Origin: Planctomycetaceae bacterium
GTDB lineage: Bacteria > Planctomycetota > Planctomycetia > Pirellulales > Thermoguttaceae
DNA: 5,613 bases
NCBI GenBank assembly: GCA_031287585.1
Contig: JAITST010000309.1
Coordinates: 1-5,613 of the forward strand
Reading direction: 5' to 3'
Below, piece after piece: positions 1 through 5,613 of this stretch (position 1 is its first letter; each line of letters begins with the position of its first letter). The notes under the pieces were generated by a model that was given only the letters and a program-made list of their open reading frames with translations, did no database searches and was not told the DNA's origin. The translations under genes and the position numbers were made by a program.

Positions 1-1938
1 CCGTCGGTTCTCAATGACGGTCGAATTATTTATACCCGCTGGGAGTACGTTGACAAACCAGCGTGTCCGATTCAATCGCTTTGGACAATTAACCCCGACG
101 GCTCGAACTTGGCGGGCTATTTCAAGAACCGAATGAATGCCCCCGGAACATTTATGGATGCCAACGCCATTCCGAATTCGCAGAAGATTATGGCACTGGC
201 AACCAATCATAACGGTTCGTGCGTTGGCGGAATCGTGCAAATCGACCAGAATTTCGGACCCAATGCCCAGGAAGGAGTATTGAATACCACGCCGGAAGTT
301 GATGTTTTCAGGGCGGGCTGGCAATGGGGCAACGGTTTGTCCGGTCCGTATGAAAAACCATTTGCTCTCGACGAAAACACGTATCTTGTTACAAAATCCG
401 GTGATGTTCAAGTCCGAACAACGGACGGTTCCAGCGCCACGCTGCTTGCCAAAAACAAGGAAACCGGCAACGGTTATTACAGCGTTCAGCCGGTTCGGGA
501 ATATCCTGTGCCGCCGGTTGTGAAATCGGGAACGGCGAATGATTCGCTTGCTCTTCCCGAAGACGGCAGAGTTTCCGGCAACTGGGCGGTCGTTACGATG
601 CAGGATGTCTATAACGGTTTGGAGCCGACGGTCAAGCGGGGCGAGGTCAAGCGGATTGCCGTGATTCAGGAAATCGAAAAGCCAAGTCATTCGCCTTATG
701 AATTTCCGAAAGAGAATACGCCTTACAAAAACCATCCGCTGCTTGAAAAGATGCCGCGTGTTTCGGCGGGTGCTTTCGGTTATCAGTTTCCGGTCGTGTC
801 CTGCGGGGCGACTTATGCGCCGAAAAAGGTTTGGGGTTTTGCCGATGTCGCGCCGGACGGTTCGTCAACGTTCAAAGTGCCGAGCGAAGTACCGATTTAT
901 TTTATGGCGTTGGATGCCGAAGGTCGGGCGGTGCAACGGATGAGAACGTTCACACACCTGATGCCGGGCGAAGTGCAGGGTTGTATTGGCTGCCACGTTG
1001 ACCGGAACACGCAAACGCCAAAGAGCAGCCGAATGACGGCAAAAACGCAGATACAAGAATTACAGCCGCCGAGTTGGGGCGTGAAGGGTTTTGCGTATCA
1101 GGAAATTGTTCAACCGGTTTTAGATAAACATTGTGTGAGTTGTCATAACGCAAAACAAAAGGACGGCAATCTTGATTTGTCCGGCGATTACACCGATTTT
1201 TTCAACGTTTCGTACGACCAGTTGGCGCGGAAAGGAACGCTCGGTGAACGAAATTGGCTTGTTCACAATATCCGTAGAGACAGCCGCGATGAAGGTGTCA
1301 GTCCTTACACGAATTGGATTTGGACGATTAACGGAGCGGAGTGGAACATCTTGGAAGTAACTCCGAAACGATGGGGCAGTCCGGTCAGTTTGCTTGCCGA
1401 CTTGTTGCGAAATGGACACCCTGACAGCGGCGGCAAGAAGCGAATTGATGTCCCGCAGGCGGAGCGGGAAAAGGTTTATCTTTGGATTGACTTGAATGTG
1501 CCGTATTATCCGACGAGTGCGTCGAATCACAAGAATCAAATCGGTTCGCGCCGGATGTATCCTGCCGATTTGGATGCGGTGCTTCACGACGTTTCCGCGC
1601 GGCGTTGTGCGGAGTGTCATCTGCCGAATCCGCAGCAAGAACTTGGTTTTTCGGGAGAGCCTGGGGACCCGCTGTGCAATGTTCCGGTGCCGAAAGGAAC
1701 GTTGCCGAGAGAGTTTTACACGAGGTTTATGAAACCGGAAAACAATGCGTTTTTGTTGGCTCCGCTTGCGAAAGCGGCGGGCGGCACGCAACGATGCGGC
1801 AAAGTTGTGTTTGAAACGAAAGACGACCCGGACTATCAAAAAATCCTTGACACGTTCAAGCCGGTGCAGCAACTTGTCAAAGAGCGTCCGCGCGAGGATA
1901 TGCCGGAGTATGTCGAACCGCCGTGTAAAAATGAATAA
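1..1938 (+). CDS. HzsA-like secreted multiheme c-type cytochrome / WD40-like propeller protein (5' end missing)
   Basis: The frame is open from base 1, so the true start lies upstream; 645 residues are visible (numbered here from base 1) and the stop is TAA at 1936-1938. The first residues (PSVLNDGRIIYTRWEY, then a NPDGSNL turn) look like a blade of the WD40/TolB-like propeller seen in planctomycete proteins related to the hydrazine synthase alpha subunit. Three CXXCH haem-attachment motifs follow: CIGCH (residues 328-332, after an FxVPSEVPIYFMALDAEGRAVQ stretch), CVSCH (378-382, preceded by EIVQPVLDKH as in planctomycete PSCyt1-type cytochromes) and CAECH (536-540). Covalent haem implies export and a periplasmic or surface location; the signal peptide must lie in the missing part. 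The family relation does not mean hydrazine synthesis: such proteins are common outside anammox bacteria and mostly uncharacterised. An electron-transfer or redox role is inferred. The 250-residue antisense frame inside this gene is a shadow. Confidence 0.88.
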   Translation, partial: PSVLNDGRIIYTRWEYVDKPACPIQSLWTINPDGSNLAGYFKNRMNAPGTFMDANAIPNSQKIMALATNHNGSCVGGIVQIDQNFGPNAQEGVLNTTPEVDVFRAGWQWGNGLSGPYEKPFALDENTYLVTKSGDVQVRTTDGSSATLLAKNKETGNGYYSVQPVREYPVPPVVKSGTANDSLALPEDGRVSGNWAVVTMQDVYNGLEPTVKRGEVKRIAVIQEIEKPSHSPYEFPKENTPYKNHPLLEKMPRVSAGAFGYQFPVVSCGATYAPKKVWGFADVAPDGSSTFKVPSEVPIYFMALDAEGRAVQRMRTFTHLMPGEVQGCIGCHVDRNTQTPKSSRMTAKTQIQELQPPSWGVKGFAYQEIVQPVLDKHCVSCHNAKQKDGNLDLSGDYTDFFNVSYDQLARKGTLGERNWLVHNIRRDSRDEGVSPYTNWIWTINGAEWNILEVTPKRWGSPVSLLADLLRNGHPDSGGKKRIDVPQAEREKVYLWIDLNVPYYPTSASNHKNQIGSRRMYPADLDAVLHDVSARRCAECHLPNPQQELGFSGEPGDPLCNVPVPKGTLPREFYTRFMKPENNAFLLAPLAKAAGGTQRCGKVVFETKDDPDYQKILDTFKPVQQLVKERPREDMPEYVEPPCKNE

Positions 1939-1951
1939 ACGTGAATAAACG
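1932..1951 (+). repeat. 10-base tandem duplication across the stop codon
   Basis: The unit TGAATAAACG occurs twice in perfect head-to-tail copies (1932-1941 and 1942-1951). The first copy contains the TAA stop of the cytochrome gene, and the second supplies an in-frame TGA two codons later. It is probably a small slippage duplication, and its second copy abuts the palindromic element that follows. Confidence 0.7.
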
Positions 1952-2037
1952 TTTAGTCGAGCAGTTCCGCCGAGGTTATCGTAGCGGAGAGTAAACGCGA
2001 GCGGAAAACTGCGATTTCCGCTCGCGACTAAAAGTTT
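1947..2037. repeat. Compact palindromic element (three-way-junction fold)
   Basis: An outer inverted repeat joins 1947-1959 with 2025-2037; its core TTTAGTCG/CGACTAAA is perfect and extends to 13 positions with one mismatch (1951/2033). Inside lies a perfect 12-base stem (CGCGAGCGGAAA at 1996-2007 with 2015-2026, 7-base loop) and a weaker 5-base stem (TCCGC at 1966-1970 with 1984-1988). The outer and inner stems share 2025-2026, so they compete for two bases. The size (about 80-90 bases), G+C-rich stems and intergenic position after a stop codon suit a REP-like or miniature mobile palindrome. No second copy is present in the window, so dispersal cannot be judged. Confidence 0.55.
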
Positions 2038-2039
2038 TC
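1996..2039 (+). terminator. Possible hairpin terminator of the cytochrome gene
   Basis: The perfect 12-base-pair stem 1996-2007/2015-2026 with a 7-base loop lies about 60 bases after the stop codon, where a transcript end is expected. It lacks a proper U-run: what follows is ACTAAAAGTTTTC, with only four T at 2035-2038. It may act as a weak terminator or as an RNA-stabilising 3' hairpin, or may simply be part of the palindromic element. Confidence 0.3.
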
Positions 2040-2116
2040 AACATTATTGCCTTATCGATACAAAGTAAAGTAATACTGCCCTTTCCCAATTTTTCATCCG
2101 GCGAGCAAAAGTATTA

Positions 2117-2340
2117 TCACATCTTTCTTCGCATTGTTGGTAAGCATTTCATGGCGATTTGTTGTAATTTGGCGATTCGTCCCATGTCGTCGTCCATCAA
2201 TTCCAGCAAGTCGAAGAGCCGTAAAAGCACAAATAAGCCCGGCAGCAATGTTCCTGGTGTTCATAGTAGGCGGTAACGTAATCTTCAACTATAGTACGAG
2301 TAACGAAAAATGCCATCACTAATGTAATATCATCTATACG
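2117..2340 (-). pseudogene. Possible decayed coding remnant, family unknown
   Basis: Two overlapping minus-strand frames each read like protein, but in different phases. The first (open 2340-2200, ATG at 2316-2314) gives MAFFVTRTIVEDYVTAYYEH and continues with a QEHCCRAYLCF segment. The second (open 2260-2117) gives LLRLFDLLELMDDDMG followed by RIAKLQQIAMKCLPTMRRKM and then TGA-TAA. Joining them near 2225-2240 needs one frameshift. The second segment is an amphipathic, low-complexity-free helix-like tail, which is unusual for random intergenic DNA. I do not recognise the family. A third minus frame (2288-2094, 64 codons) is also open, which weakens the case. No ribosome-binding site is seen. 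Confidence 0.22.
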
Positions 2341-2424
2341 TCAGGCACGGCAAGTGTGATTGGGATAAATCTAACGATTATTATATTCTTTTATCTAACC
2401 AGTATTGTGTATTGTTTTATTTAT

Positions 2425-2447
2425 AGTGTGTCACTTTTAGATACACT
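2425..2447. promoter_or_regulatory. Inverted repeat 1, candidate activator site upstream of sigma-54 promoter
   Basis: AGTGTGTC (2425-2432) and GATACACT (2440-2447) form an inverted repeat matching at 7 of 8 positions around a 7-base spacer. The centre is about 100 bases upstream of the -24 element, in the usual range for an enhancer-binding protein that activates sigma-54 RNA polymerase. The assignment rests on position and symmetry only. Confidence 0.35.
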
Positions 2448-2487
2448 TTCTAAGTCGATCAATGTCGTTACTCTAATAACTGTTACG

Positions 2488-2506
2488 TTGTAAGTCATTA
2501 TTACAA
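2488..2506. promoter_or_regulatory. Inverted repeat 2, candidate activator site upstream of sigma-54 promoter
   Basis: TTGTAA (2488-2493) and TTACAA (2501-2506) are a perfect 6-base inverted repeat around a 7-base spacer, the same spacer length as the repeat centred 61 bases upstream. Its arm sequence differs from that repeat, so the two need not bind the same protein. It sits in AT-rich DNA where short palindromes also arise by chance. Confidence 0.3.
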
Positions 2507-2533
2507 AAAGAGATAAGTAATTAATTTAATCAT

Positions 2534-2549
2534 TGGCACAGCGATTGCT
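2534..2549 (+). promoter_or_regulatory. Sigma-54 (RpoN) -24/-12 promoter of the PEP-CTERM gene
   Basis: TTGGCAC-N5-TTGCT matches the sigma-54 consensus (YTGGCAC-N5-TTGCW). The invariant GG (2535-2536) and GC (2547-2548) are exactly 12 bases apart. Transcription should begin near 2560, giving a leader of about 65 bases before the ATG at 2625. Sigma-54 promoters need an ATP-driven enhancer-binding protein, so the gene is predicted to be tightly switched. In some exosortase-carrying bacteria PEP-CTERM genes are controlled through RpoN with the PrsK/PrsR two-component pair, which fits. The gene for the activator is not in the window. Confidence 0.8.
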
Positions 2550-2555
2550 TTTATG

Positions 2556-2579
2556 CAGTTATGACATCGATGTAAACTG
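2556..2579. promoter_or_regulatory. Palindrome at the predicted transcription start
   Basis: ACATCGATGT (2564-2573) is a perfect 10-base palindrome, flanked by CAGTT (2556-2560) and AACTG (2575-2579), which also pair. It overlaps or directly follows the predicted start near 2560, so it could be an operator or a small 5' leader hairpin. No function can be assigned from sequence alone. Confidence 0.25.
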
Positions 2580-2610
2580 TTACGAAACAAATTTTCAACC
2601 ACCTTTATTA

Positions 2611-2617
2611 AAAGGAG
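2611..2617 (+). promoter_or_regulatory. Ribosome-binding site of the PEP-CTERM gene
   Basis: AAAGGAG lies seven bases before the ATG at 2625, a good Shine-Dalgarno match at normal spacing. It fixes the start codon, which is also the one that yields a complete signal peptide. The methyltransferase gene in this window has no comparable motif, so this gene is set up for stronger translation. Confidence 0.85.
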
Positions 2618-2624
2618 ACTTCCA

Positions 2625-3428
2625 ATGAACACAATTAAGATTACCAGCATTGTTGCTTTGATGACCGTTGCCGCTTTTGCCTCTTACGCGAAGGCGGATA
2701 CACTACACTATGATAAACAAGAAGGTATGTTACTTGACCATCGGTTTGAGTACTATGATAATATCACAGGACAAAATTCCTATTGGGAATATACGTCAGC
2801 GTTCAAGGCAAATAGCGACACGCTCGGTGATACATTCCGCTTGTTCTGTGTTGACCAGCATACTCATACATCGAGTACTTTTGACTCTAAATTTGGTCAA
2901 ACTTATTACACAGACGCATTAAATTCAGAATCAATGACGCTGTACAACCAAACGCAAAAGGATGCGTTGAATTCACTGTTTTCGCACGTTTATTCAACAG
3001 TATTCGATACCAACGGCGATTATATCAACAAATCCAGTGTTGGTGCTTTTGTTTATCAGATGGCAGTTTGGGAAATCGTTCACGAACAGAGTGGAGTGTA
3101 TGCAATTGACAGCGGAACGTTCGGTGTCAAATCCGCAAAGACCGGCTCGGCTGATGACATAGATTTTTACAACAGTGCTGTTGGTCTTGCAAACTCATGG
3201 TTTGACGCAATCGCTGGAAACGTTAATTGGGATTTGATTGGTTACGATACAGTTACCAATTACGACTTAACCATCTATGTTGCGGAAGGCGGCAAAGACA
3301 TTAGCCAAACATTCATATCAGTAGTTAATACTGAAGATGCCGCAACACCGGAACCCGCTTCGATGTTAATTTTCGGATTAGGAATCGCCGGACTCGGACT
3401 TGCCCGCCGTAAGTTTGTCACGAAGTAA
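2625..3428 (+). CDS. PEP-CTERM sorting-domain protein with thioester-like Cys/Gln motifs
   Basis: This is a complete 267-residue exported protein. Residues 1-24 form a signal peptide (basic N-end, hydrophobic core, AKA cleavage site before D25). The C-terminus is a classic PEP-CTERM signal: P242-E243-P244, a hydrophobic segment at about 245-260, then R261-R262-K263. Exosortase normally recognises this tag, cleaves it and delivers the protein to the cell surface or the exopolysaccharide matrix. The mature part is rich in Tyr, Asp, Ser and Thr, as is common in such proteins. It has one cysteine, C75 in LFCVDQ, and a later AFVYQMAVWE segment with Q145. This pair resembles the Cys and Gln that form the internal thioester in Gram-positive surface thioester (TQXA-type) domains; that reading is inference. 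The gene stands alone, with its own sigma-54 promoter, ribosome-binding site and terminator. No exosortase gene is visible. Confidence 0.92.
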   Translation: MNTIKITSIVALMTVAAFASYAKADTLHYDKQEGMLLDHRFEYYDNITGQNSYWEYTSAFKANSDTLGDTFRLFCVDQHTHTSSTFDSKFGQTYYTDALNSESMTLYNQTQKDALNSLFSHVYSTVFDTNGDYINKSSVGAFVYQMAVWEIVHEQSGVYAIDSGTFGVKSAKTGSADDIDFYNSAVGLANSWFDAIAGNVNWDLIGYDTVTNYDLTIYVAEGGKDISQTFISVVNTEDAATPEPASMLIFGLGIAGLGLARRKFVTK

Positions 3429-3452
3429 GTTTTTACTGTGAACAGGCATAAC

Positions 3453-3497
3453 AAAAACGGAAGGTATAGAATTGATTTCTATGCCTTCCGTTTTTTT
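3453..3497. terminator. Bidirectional intrinsic terminator between convergent genes
   Basis: A 19-base-pair hairpin (3453-3471 with 3477-3495, one G-T wobble, loop TTGAT) has a core of ACGGAAGG/CCTTCCGT. It is followed on the plus strand by seven T (3491-3497), and on the minus strand by the complement of the A-run at 3453-3457. It lies 24 bases after the PEP-CTERM stop and about 40 bases after the end of the convergent methyltransferase gene, so it should end transcripts from both. Confidence 0.9.
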
Positions 3498-3538
3498 GTC
3501 TATAATGACGATACTATCACACGTTAAATTCCGGCATT

Positions 3539-4318
3539 CTACTTCTTCCTTAACACGAATACAACATCCTCCGATTGCTCGTCGAGGCGTGTTGGTTCAT
3601 TGATGTCGAATTGGAACGTGAACGTTTCTTCGATTTGGAAACGATTTGTGGTTTCCAGTAGTGAAGTGAAATTTTGTAACGTGTAGTTTCGCATTGGGAA
3701 ACTGTCGTGTAGTTCAAACTGTTTGTTTGGCGTTCTCACTGTTACGTTAAATTCTATGTCGTCAATGCGGGTTTTTAGATTCCGATTTGTTGTTGATAAG
3801 TTTGCAAACAGACGCAAAGAGCCGCGTTGTGCTGACCACGAGTCGTGGTCACATTCGGGTTTACACGTTGGTACTAAGTGAAACGCGAGGATATACAGCC
3901 CCGATTTTTTCAGACTATCAGCAACACTGTTTAGATGGCTCGCCGCTTGTTCGTCAGTTGTTAAATGACAAAAACTGCTGATAGTATTGAACGCGGCATC
4001 GGCTAGCGGTTTGTGACGATACGTTGTCATATCCGCGACAATTGCCGTTTCGGGAAAACCGTGTGAGCGGAGACGTTTGTTACAATACGCGACTGCTTGG
4101 GGATTGAGGTCAATACCGTGAATGTCGTAACCAAGTTTAGCAACGCGCCACAACAAACGCCCCGTACCACAAGCCGGCTCAAACAAACGTCGTACAGAAC
4201 CGCTAGCGTAACGTTCAAAACAAGCAACCAAAAAATTCACCTCCAACGCGGAATTGGCAAAGTACAACGTGTCGTAATACTTCGGGTGATCGTAAATGCT
4301 GGCGGAGAATGTTTTCAT
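3539..4318 (-). CDS. Class I SAM-dependent methyltransferase, substrate unknown
   Basis: The 259-residue protein has the Rossmann-type methyltransferase core. Motif I is LFEPACGTGRLL (residues 45-56), which binds the methionine part of S-adenosylmethionine. HGIDLN (67-72) provides the acidic D70 expected to hold the ribose hydroxyls, VADM (94-97) is the usual adenine-contact region, and NTISSFCHL (111-119) lies at the motif IV position. The N-terminal YDHPKYYDTLY segment is typical of small-molecule methyltransferases of the Methyltransf_25 type. The C-terminal half, from about residue 150, is strand-rich and probably contributes to substrate recognition. No signal peptide is seen, so it should be cytoplasmic. 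The ATG at 4318-4316 is the first in frame, but no Shine-Dalgarno motif precedes it. It begins 33 bases after the coiled-coil gene's stop and probably shares its transcript, so translation may depend on that coupling. The substrate cannot be read from the sequence. Confidence 0.85.
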   Translation of the reverse strand: MKTFSASIYDHPKYYDTLYFANSALEVNFLVACFERYASGSVRRLFEPACGTGRLLWRVAKLGYDIHGIDLNPQAVAYCNKRLRSHGFPETAIVADMTTYRHKPLADAAFNTISSFCHLTTDEQAASHLNSVADSLKKSGLYILAFHLVPTCKPECDHDSWSAQRGSLRLFANLSTTNRNLKTRIDDIEFNVTVRTPNKQFELHDSFPMRNYTLQNFTSLLETTNRFQIEETFTFQFDINEPTRLDEQSEDVVFVLRKK

Positions 4319-4351
4319 CGATTGAAGTTTACTGTTTGGTTTATCGTCTCA

Positions 4352-5613
4352 TCACGCCGCCCGCGTTCCGGTGCTTATGAATTGCTCTACCTGTGATTGC
4401 AGTAACTTTACCTCTTTTTCTAATTCTGCCCTTTCCGTGCGGCAACGGCGTACCAAATCATCAACCGAGATTTGGCGGCGTTCCAGTTCCAGTTCTTTAT
4501 CACGGATTTTATCTTCCCGCTCTTCCAGTACACGTTCGCTTTGCATCGCCCACTTGTCCAGTTCTTCGCGGCGGCGTACCGTTTTTTCGTGTTCTTCCAA
4601 TACCTGTTGACGTGCTGATGTTAGTTCGTTTTTCTGTATGTCGAGTTTACGAACCGCGTCGTTATACTGTTCCGCAAGACGACCTCTTATCCTTGTCAAC
4701 GACTCTTTCAACTCTTCCGGCGCACTATCGCCCGCAAGCCGCAACCATAGTTCCTCCGTTGCTAAACGTATTTCCAACGTCTCACGGTGCATACGGCTTA
4801 ACTCTTCACGCGAACGTTCGAGCGATAACCTCGTCTGCTCTACCTTCTTGTTCTGTGCCGTCAACTCGTTACGCTCCTCATCGAGCCGCTTCACCGACAA
4901 CTCCTGCGTCTCACGGATTCTTGTCCGCTCCGACTCAATTGTTTGCTGCAACTGATAACGCTCACGAATCAGCCCCTCACGCATTCGCGTTACTTCCGCC
5001 TGCGCGTCCATCACTTCCTTCTCCATCTCTTGCAACTTTGTGTACTTTTGCGATTCGGCGGCTAAATGCTTCTCACGAATTTTGAGTTGCTCGTCAAACG
5101 ATGTCTGCGTGATTTCGCGCTGATGAAGTTGTTTTTCGAGTTCGTTCAACATTTTCGTTCGTTCAACTAAACTTGTCTCACGCTCAATGAAGTTGTTTTC
5201 CTTTTCTTTACGTAAACTTTCAAACTCGTTCCACTGTCCTTCAAATGCGTTCCGGCGAGCGTTCCAATCGTTTTCCGCTTCAACCAAAATCTGCTCACGT
5301 GCTTTTATCTGCTCCTCACGGCGTTGCAACCGTGTTTCGTATTCAACCCGTTTCGCGGCTGCGTCCGATTCGATGTGTTCGACCCGATTCTGAAATGTCG
5401 TCTCGAGTTCAGATTTGTAATCTGCGGTACTGCGTTCGTTCTCCTCGACCTGCCGTGCGAAACGTTGTTCCAACTCGTCACGCTTCGACGCTAGAATACG
5501 TTCGCACAACGCTTGCTTTTCCTGACAGTCGCGTTCGTGTAACTTCAACTGCTTGTCCATCGCTTTCTTTTCCTCGTTGATACGAAGAATGAAATCGTTC
5601 TCAAGGTCGTCAC
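4352..5613 (-). CDS. Long coiled-coil protein (5' end missing), function unknown
   Basis: The frame runs open to the window edge. An ATG exists at 5560-5558, but the 17 codons before it have no stop and encode the same kind of sequence (NDFILRINEEKK), so the real start is probably outside. About 419 residues are visible, ending with TGA at 4354-4352. Nearly all of it is charged heptad-like helix rich in Glu, Arg, Lys, Gln and Leu, as in SMC-like or cytoskeletal rod proteins. No ATPase motif, membrane segment or secretion signal is visible. One break occurs at residues 271-282 (counted from the ATG), LWLRLAGDSAPE with Gly and Pro, flanked by ETLEIRLATEE and ESLTRIRGRLAEQY. I recall this pattern from planctomycete coiled-coil proteins but cannot check it here. 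A scaffold or filament role is only a guess. It is probably co-transcribed with the downstream methyltransferase. Confidence 0.8.
   Translation of the reverse strand, partial: DDLENDFILRINEEKKAMDKQLKLHERDCQEKQALCERILASKRDELEQRFARQVEENERSTADYKSELETTFQNRVEHIESDAAAKRVEYETRLQRREEQIKAREQILVEAENDWNARRNAFEGQWNEFESLRKEKENNFIERETSLVERTKMLNELEKQLHQREITQTSFDEQLKIREKHLAAESQKYTKLQEMEKEVMDAQAEVTRMREGLIRERYQLQQTIESERTRIRETQELSVKRLDEERNELTAQNKKVEQTRLSLERSREELSRMHRETLEIRLATEELWLRLAGDSAPEELKESLTRIRGRLAEQYNDAVRKLDIQKNELTSARQQVLEEHEKTVRRREELDKWAMQSERVLEEREDKIRDKELELERRQISVDDLVRRCRTERAELEKEVKLLQSQVEQFISTGTRAA

Noticed and set aside
1120..1872. 250-codon minus-strand open frame inside the cytochrome gene
   Set aside because: The opposite strand encodes a clear multiheme protein with CXXCH motifs. 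The antisense product is Arg/Val-rich without recognisable domains, a typical shadow.
1..1938. Calling the first gene hydrazine synthase (hzsA)
   Set aside because: Only a distant family resemblance is supported. Related proteins are widespread in non-anammox planctomycetes, and no hydrazine pathway genes are nearby.
2369..2399. ATCTAAC direct repeat (2369-2375 and 2393-2399)
   Set aside because: Only seven bases, two copies, in AT-rich sequence. There is no array structure and nothing suggesting CRISPR or iterons.
2459..2472. IHF-like site (ATCAA followed by TTA) between the inverted repeats and the promoter
   Set aside because: The spacing is one base off the WATCAA-N4-TTR consensus and the first base does not fit, so it is not better than chance in AT-rich DNA.
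2356..2493. Small plus-strand frame from GTG at 2356, 45 codons, hydrophobic (INLTIIIFFYL)
   Set aside because: No ribosome-binding site and no ATG. The hydrophobicity follows from T-rich DNA, and the stretch overlaps the likely regulatory region of the downstream gene.
2553..2575. Tiny leader reading frames (ATG at 2553, and ATG at 2561 reading MTSM)
   Set aside because: Only three or four codons, with no Shine-Dalgarno motif, and one starts before the predicted transcription start. There is no sign of attenuation.
4393..5085. 230-codon plus-strand open frame opposite the coiled-coil gene
   Set aside because: Coiled-coil genes rich in Glu, Lys, Arg and Gln codons give long stop-free antisense frames. 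The product is a Pro/Ser/Arg-rich sequence with no start signal or domain.

Overview
The window most likely comes from a planctomycete (Planctomycetota, moderate G+C), although nothing here fixes the genus. The evidence is a secreted multiheme protein of the HzsA-like / WD40-like propeller family that is expanded in that phylum, a PEP-CTERM (exosortase-sorted) protein, and a long coiled-coil protein of a style I associate with planctomycetes. No rRNA, tRNA, CRISPR array, transposase or phage gene is visible.

Layout: (1) Positions 1-1938 (+) hold the 3' part of a large c-type cytochrome-like gene with three CXXCH haem motifs; its start lies outside the window. (2) Positions 1939-2624 are a 686-base intergenic stretch. 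It has a compact palindromic element just after the cytochrome gene (1947-2037), a possible decayed minus-strand coding remnant (about 2117-2340), and then an AT-rich regulatory region. That region carries two inverted repeats with identical 7-base spacers and a near-consensus sigma-54 (-24/-12) promoter at 2534-2549. (3) Positions 2625-3428 (+) encode a complete PEP-CTERM protein with a signal peptide, a single cysteine, and a CVD...YQMAVWE pair of motifs that resembles a Cys-Gln thioester domain. (4) A strong hairpin at 3453-3497 works as a terminator on both strands between convergent genes. (5) Positions 5613-3539 (-) hold a probable two-gene operon: a long coiled-coil protein (5' end outside the window), then a class I SAM-dependent methyltransferase 33 bases downstream.

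The most interesting unit is the sigma-54 promoter, upstream inverted repeats and PEP-CTERM gene read together. It looks like a self-contained, activator-controlled module for a surface or matrix protein that may attach covalently through a thioester. The sigma-54 promoter is read directly from sequence; the thioester chemistry and the identity of the activator are inference. The other genes show no obvious functional link to it.
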